From positions 150,439 through 214,438 of the forward strand of contig JARLHR010000204.1 of assembly GCA_031292145.1 (NCBI GenBank): 64,000 bases of DNA. Reading direction: 5' to 3'. This DNA is from Clostridium sp. (GTDB lineage: Bacteria > Bacillota > Clostridia > Clostridiales > Clostridiaceae). Below, one piece after another: positions 8,537 through 17,518 of the stretch. The notes beneath the pieces are model-generated. The model was not told the DNA's origin and did no database searches. It saw nothing but the letters and a program-made list of their open reading frames with translations. The translations under genes were made by a program, and so were the position numbers. How positions within the stretch are numbered: position 1 is the first letter of the stretch; each line of letters opens with the position of its first letter.

Positions 8537-11524
8537 TTAAATCGTTGATAATGTTGTAGTTCCTGAAAGAATTAATAAATCTTTTATATTTAGAGGTACT
8601 GTTGAAAAAAATGAACCTATAAATGGAATATATAGCATCCCTCCAAACATTGCCACACAAGCAATGGCCGAAATGTTCATATATTTATTTTTACTATCTT
8701 TGTCACTTTTACAATTATATACACTTACTATTTGTGAAAGAACTAAATTAGTAAATGCTAAAGTTCTTGCCTTTTGTAAACTAGCTCCTAACCATAATGA
8801 ACCTTGGAATATTCCAAATGTTGTTAACCCTGTTATTACTCCTGTTCTTACTATTTTTCTCTTAAGTTCCCTATCAATAATTTCATAATCTTTTGATATA
8901 GGTGGATTTTTCATTATATCATTAGATGGCTTTTCGAAAGTAAGTGATGCCCCCAATATTGATTCAGATACAACATCGGTCCATAATATTTGTAAAGAAA
9001 GTAATAATGGTATTCCAATGAACATCGATGAAAATAATATGGCAACTATCTCACCTAAACATCCTGAAAGTAAATACCTCATTGAATTTTTGATATTTAA
9101 ATTTACTGCTCTTCCCTCTTCTATAGCTGCAACTATTGTAGCAAAATTATCATCAGTAAGAATTATATCTGCTGTATCTCTGGCAACATCGCTCCCATTT
9201 TTGCCCATAGCTATTCCTATGTCTGCTTCCTTAATAGCTGGAGCATCATTTACCCCATCCCCTGTCATTGCAACTACATTTCCTGCTCTCTTAAAAGCTT
9301 TCACTATTTTATATTTCTGTTCAGGTGAAGTTCGTGCAAAAACTTGTATTTTATTAATGATAGAGGTTAATTTATCATCGCTTATATCATCAAGTTCTGC
9401 TCCTGATAATACGATACCATCTGTTAAAAGTCCTATCTTTCTTCCTATGGCTGCGGCAGTATTTTTATTGTCTCCTGTTATCATTACAACCTTTATTCCT
9501 GCTCCTTTACACTTTTCTATGCACTCCTTCACTTCCTCTCTAGGTGGATCCTCCATACCTACTAATCCTAAAAAGACAAAGTTATTGTCTATGTTTTTAT
9601 TATCATTTAACACCTTTTTATAAGCAAAAGCTAGAACCCTTAATGCTTTTGTACCCATTTCATCTGCTATATGCTTCAGCCTTTCCTTATCAGTATAATT
9701 AAGTAATCTTTCTTTACCGTTTTCATAAATTCTTGTACATTTATCCAACACTTTACTTAGGGAACCTTTACAATACGCCTCTTTTTCATTTTCATGCTTA
9801 ACTAAAACTGTCATATACCTAGTTGAACTGTCAAAAGGAATTTCCTTTATCCTTTCGTATTTATTAGTTATCTCGTCTATCTGTACTTTATTTTTATAAG
9901 CAGCAACTAACAATGCTCCTTCCGTTGGATCACCGTGAATTTGCCACTTTCCATCACAATTTGAAATATTTGAATTGTTACATATGATACCAGAAGTTAT
10001 TATTTTATCTAATGATTCCTTTTTATTTATCCTTCCAGATTTTAGTACTATATCGCCTTTGGGATTATATCCTGTACCTCTAATTTCATATGTATTATTA
10101 TCAACATAAATCTCTTTTACAGTCATTTCATTCATTGTGAGTGTACCTGTTTTATCACAGCATATCACATTGGCTGATCCTAACGTCTCGACCGCAGGTA
10201 ACTTTCTTACAATTGCATTTTTTGAGGCCATCTTTTGAACTGAAAGCGACATTGCAGCTGTTACTACGGCAGGTAAACTTTCAGGTATTGCTCCTATAGC
10301 AAAGCTGACTCCTAAAATAAACACCTGAACTAATGATGTACCTCTCAAAAGTCCTAGAGCACTTATCCCCATACAAATTCCGAATGCAAGCTTTGTTATC
10401 TTATTTGTAAATTTTTTTATTTTATTCTCAATAGGAGTGGATTCATTTTTAATATTTTGAAGTATATATGCTATTTTACCTATTTCAGTATTTTTTCCTG
10501 TAGCTACAACTACAGCTTTGCCTCTACCTGATAATATATCAGTTCCCATGTAAAGCATATTATATCTATCAGCTAGCTCTGCCTCACACTGGCAAAGAGA
10601 TGGGCTCTTACAAACTGATGTACTTTCTCCAGTAAGAGTTGCCTCTGAAACTTTAAGTTCATAACTTTCTATTATTCTAGCATCTGCTGGTACTTTCTCC
10701 CCTGCTTCGATAATAATTACATCCCCTGGAACAACGTATTTTGCATCTATTATACGCTGCTTTCCGTTCCGTATTACTGTTGCATTTCGTACCATCATTT
10801 CTTTAAGAGAATATAACGACTTTTCTGCTTTATGCTGCTGTAAAGTACTTAGCATAGTCTCAACAGCCGCAATACCTAAAATAGCTACTGCATCAACAAT
10901 TTGCCCTAATACAAAAGATAAAAGTCCTACACCAACTAGCAGTTTAGTAGAAAATTCATTAATATTTTCAAAAAATTTTGCAATCATTGATTTCCTTTTT
11001 GCCTCTGAAATTACATTTAATCCAATTTCTTTTAGTTTTTCATCTACTTGTAATTTAGAAAGCCCTTTTCTAAAATTAGTTTTCAACTCTTTCTCAATAT
11101 CAGATGTCTCAATATAGTGATAATTATTATTACTTTTTTCATTTATAGTTTTATTAAGTACTTCTTTTGATCTTTTAAGTTCCAATGTTTTTTCTATACT
11201 TTCAAAATTAACACTTTTTTTACTAATTGCAGAATTAACATCTTTCATATTTATAGGTAGACTTTTATTCATTTTTTTTGAAACAAACCTATATATTTGT
11301 TGCTTAACACAATTTTCATTTATTATTTCATCATCATATACAACTAATAGACTTCCGGTAAAATCATTTGCCTTACAATACTTAACACCAACTACACTGT
11401 TAACTAGTTTTTCCATTTCCAAAGCTTTTTCTTGACTTCTGTAAATATACTCTATATATATTCTTATTCTTTTATATAGCATTTCATTGCTGATCTCATT
11501 ATAAGCCAACGACATTTTTCTCAT
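8537..11524 (-). CDS. P2-type cation ATPase with N-terminal HMA2-like extension
   Basis: This is a membrane cation pump of the calcium-ATPase-like class, 995 residues. Residues about 15-80 form an HMA2-like domain (GVKYCKANDFTGSLLVVYDD). Then come the Cation_ATPase_N region (about 140-200), actuator domain with intact LTGES, TM4 motif AIPESLPAVV, phosphorylation motif DKTGTLT (D457), nucleotide-binding domain, hinge GDGVNDAPAIKEADIGIAMG, and C-terminal membrane helices. The catalytic residues are complete. Ion-site helices are unusual: TM6 reads LWTDVVSESILGASL where calcium pumps have LWVNLVTDGLPATAL, and TM5 has CLGEIV where SERCA has NVGEVV, so specificity may differ. A HMA2 domain also occurs in the genes at 15756 and 17519, hinting at a shared system. 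Confidence 0.9.
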   Translation of the reverse strand: MRKMSLAYNEISNEMLYKRIRIYIEYIYRSQEKALEMEKLVNSVVGVKYCKANDFTGSLLVVYDDEIINENCVKQQIYRFVSKKMNKSLPINMKDVNSAISKKSVNFESIEKTLELKRSKEVLNKTINEKSNNNYHYIETSDIEKELKTNFRKGLSKLQVDEKLKEIGLNVISEAKRKSMIAKFFENINEFSTKLLVGVGLLSFVLGQIVDAVAILGIAAVETMLSTLQQHKAEKSLYSLKEMMVRNATVIRNGKQRIIDAKYVVPGDVIIIEAGEKVPADARIIESYELKVSEATLTGESTSVCKSPSLCQCEAELADRYNMLYMGTDILSGRGKAVVVATGKNTEIGKIAYILQNIKNESTPIENKIKKFTNKITKLAFGICMGISALGLLRGTSLVQVFILGVSFAIGAIPESLPAVVTAAMSLSVQKMASKNAIVRKLPAVETLGSANVICCDKTGTLTMNEMTVKEIYVDNNTYEIRGTGYNPKGDIVLKSGRINKKESLDKIITSGIICNNSNISNCDGKWQIHGDPTEGALLVAAYKNKVQIDEITNKYERIKEIPFDSSTRYMTVLVKHENEKEAYCKGSLSKVLDKCTRIYENGKERLLNYTDKERLKHIADEMGTKALRVLAFAYKKVLNDNKNIDNNFVFLGLVGMEDPPREEVKECIEKCKGAGIKVVMITGDNKNTAAAIGRKIGLLTDGIVLSGAELDDISDDKLTSIINKIQVFARTSPEQKYKIVKAFKRAGNVVAMTGDGVNDAPAIKEADIGIAMGKNGSDVARDTADIILTDDNFATIVAAIEEGRAVNLNIKNSMRYLLSGCLGEIVAILFSSMFIGIPLLLSLQILWTDVVSESILGASLTFEKPSNDIMKNPPISKDYEIIDRELKRKIVRTGVITGLTTFGIFQGSLWLGASLQKARTLAFTNLVLSQIVSVYNCKSDKDSKNKYMNISAIACVAMFGGMLYIPFIGSFFSTVPLNIKDLLILSGTTTLSTI

Positions 11525-11750
11525 CCTACCATTCCTATCATTAATTTCATGTAAATTGTTAATTAAAACATAAACTTAATTATTTCCCGTATATAAATAT
11601 TTATTCATAAAAATATCTTTCTTTTAATCATTTCCAACATTTACATATAGAAGTTAATATTTATTTAACTTTAATTTTAAGATAACTTTACAATAGTTTT
11701 ATATTATATTTATTGTAGCCGAAATATAAATAAAGGTAGGTGTATAACTT

Positions 11751-12371
11751 ATGAACACTAAAGAAAAATATGTTATGGGTGAACATATTCATTTAGTAGA
11801 AGAGAAATGTATTCAAGTAATAGAGAGAGAACTTGATTCATTTTTTGAAATACGCCTAAATTTTATCTATTTGATTTGTGGGTTATATATAAATGGTTCC
11901 GTAAAACATTCAGATGATATTCTTAAATATCTTAATCTTTTTAATTATGAATTAGAAACTTTTATTGAAACTGTGGTATATAAAGTAAGTAATATATTAA
12001 ATCACAATCTTTCTCAACATACTATATATTTTAATAATTATAATATGAAAAATAATTATATGTATTATGTAGAGAATAATATTAAAAAATTTATAGAAAC
12101 TGAGAAATTGTTAAGTCTTTGTGAGATGGTTTTAGATATATCTTTATCCAAAATGTTAGGAACATGTTGTCAAAGTACAGTACTTAACTATGCTTTTAAT
12201 ACTTTAAATTTACCTGAGAAAATTCTTGATACTAATAGTTTAAAGCATCAAAGATTAGTACATAGCAGTACTGTCTTTGAGCAACTAAAAGGTTATATAC
12301 TAAACCTTAAATGTGATTTGAGAAATGATCTTGTAAAATGGATGTTTCTTCTTGTTAATTCAATCTACTAG
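11751..12371 (+). CDS. Protein of unknown function
   Basis: I do not recognise this 206-residue protein. It appears largely helical, with two moderately hydrophobic stretches (FFEIRLNFIYLICGLYI and WMFLLVNSIY) that may pack rather than span a membrane, and the cysteines of SLCEMV and GTCCQS. There is no signal peptide. ATG 11751 follows AGGTAGGTG. It is divergent from the P2-type ATPase with 226 bp between the starts, so the two could share regulation. Its nearest downstream neighbour is a secreted choline-binding protein. Confidence 0.6.
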   Translation: MNTKEKYVMGEHIHLVEEKCIQVIERELDSFFEIRLNFIYLICGLYINGSVKHSDDILKYLNLFNYELETFIETVVYKVSNILNHNLSQHTIYFNNYNMKNNYMYYVENNIKKFIETEKLLSLCEMVLDISLSKMLGTCCQSTVLNYAFNTLNLPEKILDTNSLKHQRLVHSSTVFEQLKGYILNLKCDLRNDLVKWMFLLVNSIY

Positions 12372-12647
12372 GCTTATGCACTAAATTTTAATATTTAAAC
12401 TTAAAATTCATTAAAACAAGGGCTAATTTCTGGTACTTACAACTCTTATTACTACCTAATGGTATTTTATAGCATTATAATATGAATTTATATACATGAA
12501 AGAACACCTTAAATTGATAAATAAGTTAATTAAGTTAAAAAAGAGGTGAAAATTTGTCGAATGTGTGGTAAAATTATTATTGGACAGACTTATAAAAATA
12601 CATAGATTTTGAAAACGATTTTACACAAAAGAAAAGGGGAAAAACTA

Positions 12648-13589
12648 ATGAAGAAAGCTTTTTTAAGAAGAATTATTGGTACAGTTATTACTGCTACAAC
12701 AATTACTACTTTATTACCATTAGGAGTATCTGCACAATGGCAAGAAAACCATGATAAGAGCTGGAGTTACATTGATGGAAGCTCATTAGCAGGAAATTGG
12801 AAAAATATCTCAGGAACATGGTATTATTTTACTCCAAATGGAGACATGAGGACAGGCTGGGTTTATTATAAAGGTGCTTGGTACTATTTAAATAACTCAG
12901 GTGAAATGCAAACAGGCTGGGCTAATGTTAATAAAGCTTGGTACTATCTGGATAGTACAGGTGTAATGGAAACTGGCTGGATAAAAAATAATGGCAACTG
13001 GTATCACTTAGATGATAATGGAACAATGCAAACAGGTACTATAACTTTAGGTAATAAAACATATTATCTTAATAAATCCGGCTCATTAGACGAAACCTTG
13101 AACAATTCTGATCAAGAAACAACAGATAATGGTTCTCCTACAACTTATGATGCTACAGTGGATGTAGACGGCTTAACTAAATTGCCTCAAAACTATACCA
13201 TAAGTGTACAAGCATCTGCTGAAAATAAGATTCTCGAATTGATGAATCAAAAAAGAATAGAAGCTGGTTTAAATCCATTAACAATGGATAATACTTTACA
13301 AAAGATAGCACGATACAGAAGCGATCATATGATACAATATGATTATTTTGATCACACAACTCCAGATGGAAAGGATTGGACAACCTTGTTGGATTCAGTT
13401 GGCTTCCAATATACTTCAACTGGAGAAAATATAGCATATAATAATTATGATCCAGTTGAATTATTCAATCAATGGTGGAATTCCTCAGAACATAGGGCAA
13501 ATATGATGAATTCATCTTATGCAAAAGTTGGTATAGGAGTAATTTATGGGAATAATAAATATATGGGAACACAAAATTTTTCAAACTAG
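12648..13589 (+). CDS. Secreted CAP/SCP-domain protein with choline-binding repeats
   Basis: This secreted cell-surface protein has a signal peptide (residues 1-31, ending GVSAQ). Next come about five 20-residue cell-wall-binding repeats of the choline-binding type (WYYLNNSGEMQTGWA, WYYLDSTGVMETGWI). Then a CAP/SCP domain occupies about 180-313: ENKILELMNQKRIEAGLNPL, HTTPDGKDW, TGENIAY, and WWNSSEHRANMMN with the conserved His/Glu. ATG 12648 was chosen because AAAAGGGGAAAAACT precedes it; the upstream in-frame ATG at 12609 has no good ribosome site. CAP proteins of this kind are widespread in spore-formers; enzymatic activity is unproven. It stands alone, followed by a long inverted-repeat element. 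Confidence 0.88.
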   Translation: MKKAFLRRIIGTVITATTITTLLPLGVSAQWQENHDKSWSYIDGSSLAGNWKNISGTWYYFTPNGDMRTGWVYYKGAWYYLNNSGEMQTGWANVNKAWYYLDSTGVMETGWIKNNGNWYHLDDNGTMQTGTITLGNKTYYLNKSGSLDETLNNSDQETTDNGSPTTYDATVDVDGLTKLPQNYTISVQASAENKILELMNQKRIEAGLNPLTMDNTLQKIARYRSDHMIQYDYFDHTTPDGKDWTTLLDSVGFQYTSTGENIAYNNYDPVELFNQWWNSSEHRANMMNSSYAKVGIGVIYGNNKYMGTQNFSN

Positions 13590-13591
13590 CA

Positions 13592-13884
13592 GTTCTAGAT
13601 AAATACCGTATAGCCTTGGCTTATGCAATAACCTACCAAAATAACCGGTAGCCTTTTGCTCGGTTGCTAGAGAATATAGCTGCGGATTTCTAACATTAGA
13701 AGTTGTTCCGATTTAACTTGCTCCAAATATAAAATTTGGACAAGTTAAATCGGAACAACTTCCACTGAAGAAATGCCTGCAGCCATATTCTCAATGCAAC
13801 ACTGCGCAAAAGACTACCGGTTATTTCTAGCATTGCATATCTTTCAAAGTATAAATCTCGTTCATGGTTTGTTTATCTACAAAT
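13592..13884. repeat. Long imperfect inverted-repeat element, family 2 (copy B)
   Basis: Arms pair over about 120 nt: AATAACCGGTAG with CTACCGGTTATT, GAGAATATAGCTGC with GCAGCCATATTCTC, and GAAGTTGTTCCGATTTAACTTG with its complement across a CTCCAAATATAAAATTTGG centre. The right end GTTTATCTACAAA resembles the terminus of copy A (GTTTATCTATAAA). It starts just after a stop codon. No reading frame is seen. It fills most of the 334-bp gap between the CAP-protein gene and the DUF445 gene. Confidence 0.75.
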
Positions 13885-13923
13885 TATAACTAGTCTAAAA
13901 TATTATTAACTTCAATGATATGC

Positions 13924-15168
13924 TTATAATATTTTAATTATTCCTAACACTAATCCAATAAAAAATCCACAGATTGCACCATTTATCCTTATCCACTGCA
14001 AATCATCTCCTACCTTATACTCTATCAGCTCTATAAGGCTTTTAGTATCTAACCTTTCAATATTCTCCTTAACAAGTTTACCTATTTTTTCATGATTATT
14101 ATTAATATAATCTGATGCTTGCTCCTGTATGTACCCCTCTAATTTATTTATTAAATCAGCATTAGCTAAAGATTTATCTATTAAATTTTCTAATAATGGT
14201 ATTATGTTTGCTTCTATATAATTATCATCGTTAACATAACTTAATATTAAGCTTTGCATTTCATTTAAAGTTTTCAATATAAAATCATTTAATTTAACAT
14301 TACTAGTTAAATTATTTTTATAGTCATCTATTTTTTGTACAATATATGTATTATCACTAATATTGCTTATGTTGTTTCGTATGAATTTAACAATAATTAC
14401 TCTATTTGAATTGTCAACCTTTTTTAAATCTTTTAGTATTAAGATAATTAAATCTTGAATTAAGCTTGCTGTTCTATCCTTTCCAAGGCTCTCTATAATT
14501 GCTCTCACTACATATTGGATTAGTTTATTTACTTTAAGCTTCTCCATAGAATCAAATACTACATTTCCAATTTCTTTTTTTATTTCTTCCCTTTTTATTA
14601 CTTCTTCAAGTTTATTAATTATGCTGTCTACAATTTTTTCCTCACAATTATACTTCAAACATGCGTTAATCAATACTTCAAGAAAATTTTTAGTATCAAA
14701 TGTATTTAAATAACATCCTATTAATTCATATAAATATGAAGAAATTTTAGTTATAGGTGCATTACTTATGCCACTCCTTATAATATAAATTATTCTAGAT
14801 TTAACTTCCTTAGAATATATTTTTCTTTTACATATTTTTAAAGTTCTTTCCACAATATTGAATTGCTGTATCTTATTCAGAATACTAGATTTATTGAGTA
14901 AGTTATTTTCTACTATTGAAACCAAAGCCATAGTTATTCTCGTACGGTTATTAGGTAACAATGCTGTATGTGGAATTTTAATCCCAAGCGGATAACGAAA
15001 TAGTGCCGTTACTGCAAACCAATCTGCAAGACCTCCTACTAGACCTGCTTCAAACCCACTTTGTAATATCATTATTATAGTTACATTGTCTGAAAATAAG
15101 GTACCCATGAAACCTATAATCATGATAATTAATGATATTAAAGCTTTTTGATTAGTTTTTATTTTCAT
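13924..15168 (-). CDS. DUF445 family membrane protein
   Basis: This is a 414-residue member of the DUF445 family. It has an N-terminal membrane segment (about 9-35), the family signature GLVGGLADWFAVTALFRYPLGIKIPHTALLP at about 42-72, a long helical middle, and a C-terminal hydrophobic segment (WIRINGAICGFFIGLVLGIIKIL). The C-terminal segment makes an anti-parallel membrane hairpin likely. Function is unknown; members are thought to sit at membranes with a coiled-coil stalk. It is divergent from the helical-protein gene at 15331 with 162 bp between starts, so co-regulation with the ATPase cluster is possible but unproven. Confidence 0.88.
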   Translation of the reverse strand: MKIKTNQKALISLIIMIIGFMGTLFSDNVTIIMILQSGFEAGLVGGLADWFAVTALFRYPLGIKIPHTALLPNNRTRITMALVSIVENNLLNKSSILNKIQQFNIVERTLKICKRKIYSKEVKSRIIYIIRSGISNAPITKISSYLYELIGCYLNTFDTKNFLEVLINACLKYNCEEKIVDSIINKLEEVIKREEIKKEIGNVVFDSMEKLKVNKLIQYVVRAIIESLGKDRTASLIQDLIILILKDLKKVDNSNRVIIVKFIRNNISNISDNTYIVQKIDDYKNNLTSNVKLNDFILKTLNEMQSLILSYVNDDNYIEANIIPLLENLIDKSLANADLINKLEGYIQEQASDYINNNHEKIGKLVKENIERLDTKSLIELIEYKVGDDLQWIRINGAICGFFIGLVLGIIKIL

Positions 15169-15330
15169 GTTATAACCTCCTCTAACGTCAGTATGTAAAA
15201 ATGTTTTAATATTTATACTATTGACTTGAAAATTACATGTAAAATTAACTTAAATTTTACGTATAATTTTTTTTAATATGTATATAATAACGATTAAAAT
15301 CTTAAATAAATACCTAGGAGGCATAATTAT

Positions 15331-15744
15331 ATGGAAAACCCAGAACAAATTAATCAACAATTTACTGAACTTAAAGAAAAATATGAATCTTTAATTCAAA
15401 GGTTAGATAATATTGAAAAAGAAAGTACTAATAGGGAAAATGATTTTCAAGCTATTAACAATAACATAAAAGAACTTATGGCAAAAATTGATTCAATGGT
15501 TGAATATAAAGAAACAAGCAAACTATTCAATAGCGGTAGAAAAAGTAGTTCTTCATTTATGAATATGATCACAACACCTATGAGGAAAATTACTGTGGGT
15601 ACTATGCGTACCATCTTTTCAATGGCTGACTATGCATCAGAAAGGGTTTCTTGTGCGCGTGAAGGTATAGAAGATATCGTTGCAGAAGCTCAATATGAAA
15701 ACAAGAAAAGAAGATCTACTATGATGCCTAGTGCGCAAAGTTAA
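15331..15744 (+). CDS. Coiled-coil protein with PacL-like C-terminal segment
   Basis: This 137-residue protein has an N-terminal coiled coil (about 5-55, many E/K/Q heptads). Its C-terminal segment reads PMRKITVGTMRTIFSMADY, then ASERVSCAREGIEDIVAEAQ. The pattern PxRxxTV...AExxR...DIVAEA resembles, from memory, the soluble region of actinobacterial DUF1490/PacL proteins that scaffold metal-exporting P-type ATPases. Unlike PacL it has no clear transmembrane helix. ATG 15331 follows CTAGGAGG. The ATPase-like gene at 15756 starts 11 bp after its stop, and the operon runs on to a real P-type ATPase, the same context as PacL genes. The similarity is a hypothesis; the gene itself is secure. Confidence 0.72.
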   Translation: MENPEQINQQFTELKEKYESLIQRLDNIEKESTNRENDFQAINNNIKELMAKIDSMVEYKETSKLFNSGRKSSSSFMNMITTPMRKITVGTMRTIFSMADYASERVSCAREGIEDIVAEAQYENKKRRSTMMPSAQS

Positions 15745-15755
15745 AATATTGTAAT

Positions 15756-16916
15756 ATGAATATTAAAAAATTATCATCAATTCCAGGAAGAATACGCTTA
15801 TATATAGAAGGACTTAAAGGAAATTATTATATAGCTATACATATTGAAAATATGCTAACAAATTTTTCTCATATACAGTCAATTAATATCAACACTAAAA
15901 CTGGTAATATACAATTAATTTATAATTCATATTATATTAATGAAGATATGATATTCCGCATCATATCTTCATCTTCTATTAAGGTAAATAATTTAGCTAA
16001 ATTAACTTACTGTAGAAATAAAGCAAGTAATTGTTCAAAAGAACTTCTCCAAAATACAAAATCTTTATCAAGAGGACTTTTAGCTTTATCACTATCTGTA
16101 GCTTCAATATTATTTTTTACTTCCTCTCCCACACATGCTATTTGTTCTCTTATTTTAGGATTTCCTGGAGCAATATATCTTACTTCCTATTTTTCATTAA
16201 AGTATATATTACATAAAGCTTACTTAAATAATGTTTATATTAAAGATATTCATTCTATTAGATACATTAAAAATATGAAAGGAATTTCACTGCATCCAAG
16301 TATAGTATTTAATAATAACTTTGATAAATTCAAGTCTATAAACTATTTTAGACTTGAAAGCCTTATATATACTAATAAAATAGATGATCCTATTAATATA
16401 GAAGTTAGAAAATTAATAAAAAATTTGAGAACTATAGGACTTAATAACATAACTATTATTTCAAACTATAGAAATAACAATTTAATATTGTATGCAAATA
16501 AAAGCCTTGGGCTTTATGATCACAAAGAAAATCAGCAACATAAAATAACAGTTATAAATTATAAAGATTTGAGCGAAATCGATAAAATTGATAGAAAAAT
16601 AATCTTGAGCATATCCCCATCCAAAAAATTTTATGAAGACAATATCACCATAGCTTGTAGTAAATTATGCCAGATTCCATGGCTAATTGAAGTATGCATG
16701 AATAGTGAAGAACATTTAGTAAGAGCTCAATCTATTGCTGTGAGTATTAATGTATTTGGAATTTTTCTTGCTTTGATTAAATTTATAAGTTTAAGCCAAA
16801 CCATTCTACTTTATTTAATGAATACATTAGGAACTTTATTCTATATTAAATACAATATAATACATACTATAAAAAATAATAAGGAGTTACCATTATGGAA
16901 ACCAAAGGAACTTTAG
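15756..16916 (+). CDS. HMA2-domain membrane protein: catalytically empty P-type ATPase relative
   Basis: The 386-residue protein starts with an HMA2-like domain (IPGRIRLYIEGLKG, then TKTGNIQLIYN; residues 5-75). Two hydrophobic helices follow (about 105-150). The middle soluble part resembles only the second half of a P domain (EVRKLIKNLRTIGLNNITIISNY). Two C-terminal helices (SINVFGIFLALIKF, LLYLMNTLGTLFYIKYNI) match the last pair of P1B ATPases. DKTGT, TGE, the nucleotide-binding domain and GDGxND are all absent, so it cannot be a pump on its own. It could be a subunit or regulator of the ATPase at 17519. It has no good ribosome site and may be translationally coupled to the gene ending at 15744. 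Confidence 0.75.
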   Translation: MNIKKLSSIPGRIRLYIEGLKGNYYIAIHIENMLTNFSHIQSININTKTGNIQLIYNSYYINEDMIFRIISSSSIKVNNLAKLTYCRNKASNCSKELLQNTKSLSRGLLALSLSVASILFFTSSPTHAICSLILGFPGAIYLTSYFSLKYILHKAYLNNVYIKDIHSIRYIKNMKGISLHPSIVFNNNFDKFKSINYFRLESLIYTNKIDDPINIEVRKLIKNLRTIGLNNITIISNYRNNNLILYANKSLGLYDHKENQQHKITVINYKDLSEIDKIDRKIILSISPSKKFYEDNITIACSKLCQIPWLIEVCMNSEEHLVRAQSIAVSINVFGIFLALIKFISLSQTILLYLMNTLGTLFYIKYNIIHTIKNNKELPLWKPKEL

Positions 16917-17143
16917 AGATACTTGAAGAAGAATTATCAAATATAGAAAAAAAAGCTAATGAAATTATAACTTTTAGTTTAAAATCAATAAAATCAGATC
17001 CTTCACTTGAGAAGGAAATACTAAAAATGTTTATGACTGCATCCACAAGAATAACCAATTATTTCATTAAAGAAACTGAAAGCACTAATACCGAATATGT
17101 AGGAAAAAATGTAATGAAATATGCAATGTTTAAAAAATTTTAA
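16895..17143 (+). CDS. Small helical protein in the ATPase cluster
   Basis: This 82-residue protein is of unknown family. It is predicted as mostly amphipathic helix (TLEILEEELSNIEKKANEIITFSLKSIKSD) with no membrane segment. Its ATG overlaps the end of the preceding gene by 22 bp and has its own ribosome site (AAGGAG at 16881-16886), a typical operon arrangement. It is probably cotranscribed with the two HMA2 genes around it. A scaffold or adaptor role is inferred from context only. Confidence 0.72.
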   Translation: METKGTLEILEEELSNIEKKANEIITFSLKSIKSDPSLEKEILKMFMTASTRITNYFIKETESTNTEYVGKNVMKYAMFKKF

Positions 17144-17228
17144 TTAGTAAATAACTCTACACATGTATAAATTGCATTTTCTCGGGCATAATGAAGAAAT
17201 GTATTTTTATATTAATGGAGGTATTTAA

Positions 17229-17477
17229 ATGAAATCAAATAAAAAACGATTGCTTTGTGGCTTAACTATAGGAACCATAGGCTTGGTATTATATAATTCA
17301 ATTAAATATCATGAAGAAAAGCTTAAATATATAGAAAGAGATACATCCAATGATCCTATTAATACTGATAAGTCGCCAGAAAGTTCTAGAAAAGATAATG
17401 AGCTAATAGATTTTTTTAATGATCTAAAAAAACAAGCAAGTTTACTTGAAGATAGATTAAATGAACTTAAGAAGTAA
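17229..17477 (+). CDS. Small single-pass membrane protein in the ATPase cluster
   Basis: The 82-residue protein has one N-terminal hydrophobic helix (about 8-25, LLCGLTIGTIGLVLYNSI), a polar linker, and a charged C-terminal helix (NELIDFFNDLKKQASLLEDRLNELKK). The architecture of one membrane helix followed by a soluble coiled coil is that of small accessory proteins found beside P-type ATPases in other phyla (PacL, DUF5132-like). No sequence identity to them is claimed. ATG 17229 follows GGAGG. It lies 42 bp upstream of the ATPase gene at 17519 and is probably in the same operon. Confidence 0.75.
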   Translation: MKSNKKRLLCGLTIGTIGLVLYNSIKYHEEKLKYIERDTSNDPINTDKSPESSRKDNELIDFFNDLKKQASLLEDRLNELKK

Positions 17478-17518
17478 TAATTTACTCCATTGATTAATAA
17501 TAAAGAGGTGATTTATTT

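Noticed and set aside
9018-9623. Long plus-strand frame opposite the P2-type ATPase
   Set aside because: It is antisense to conserved catalytic domains and has no independent coding signs.
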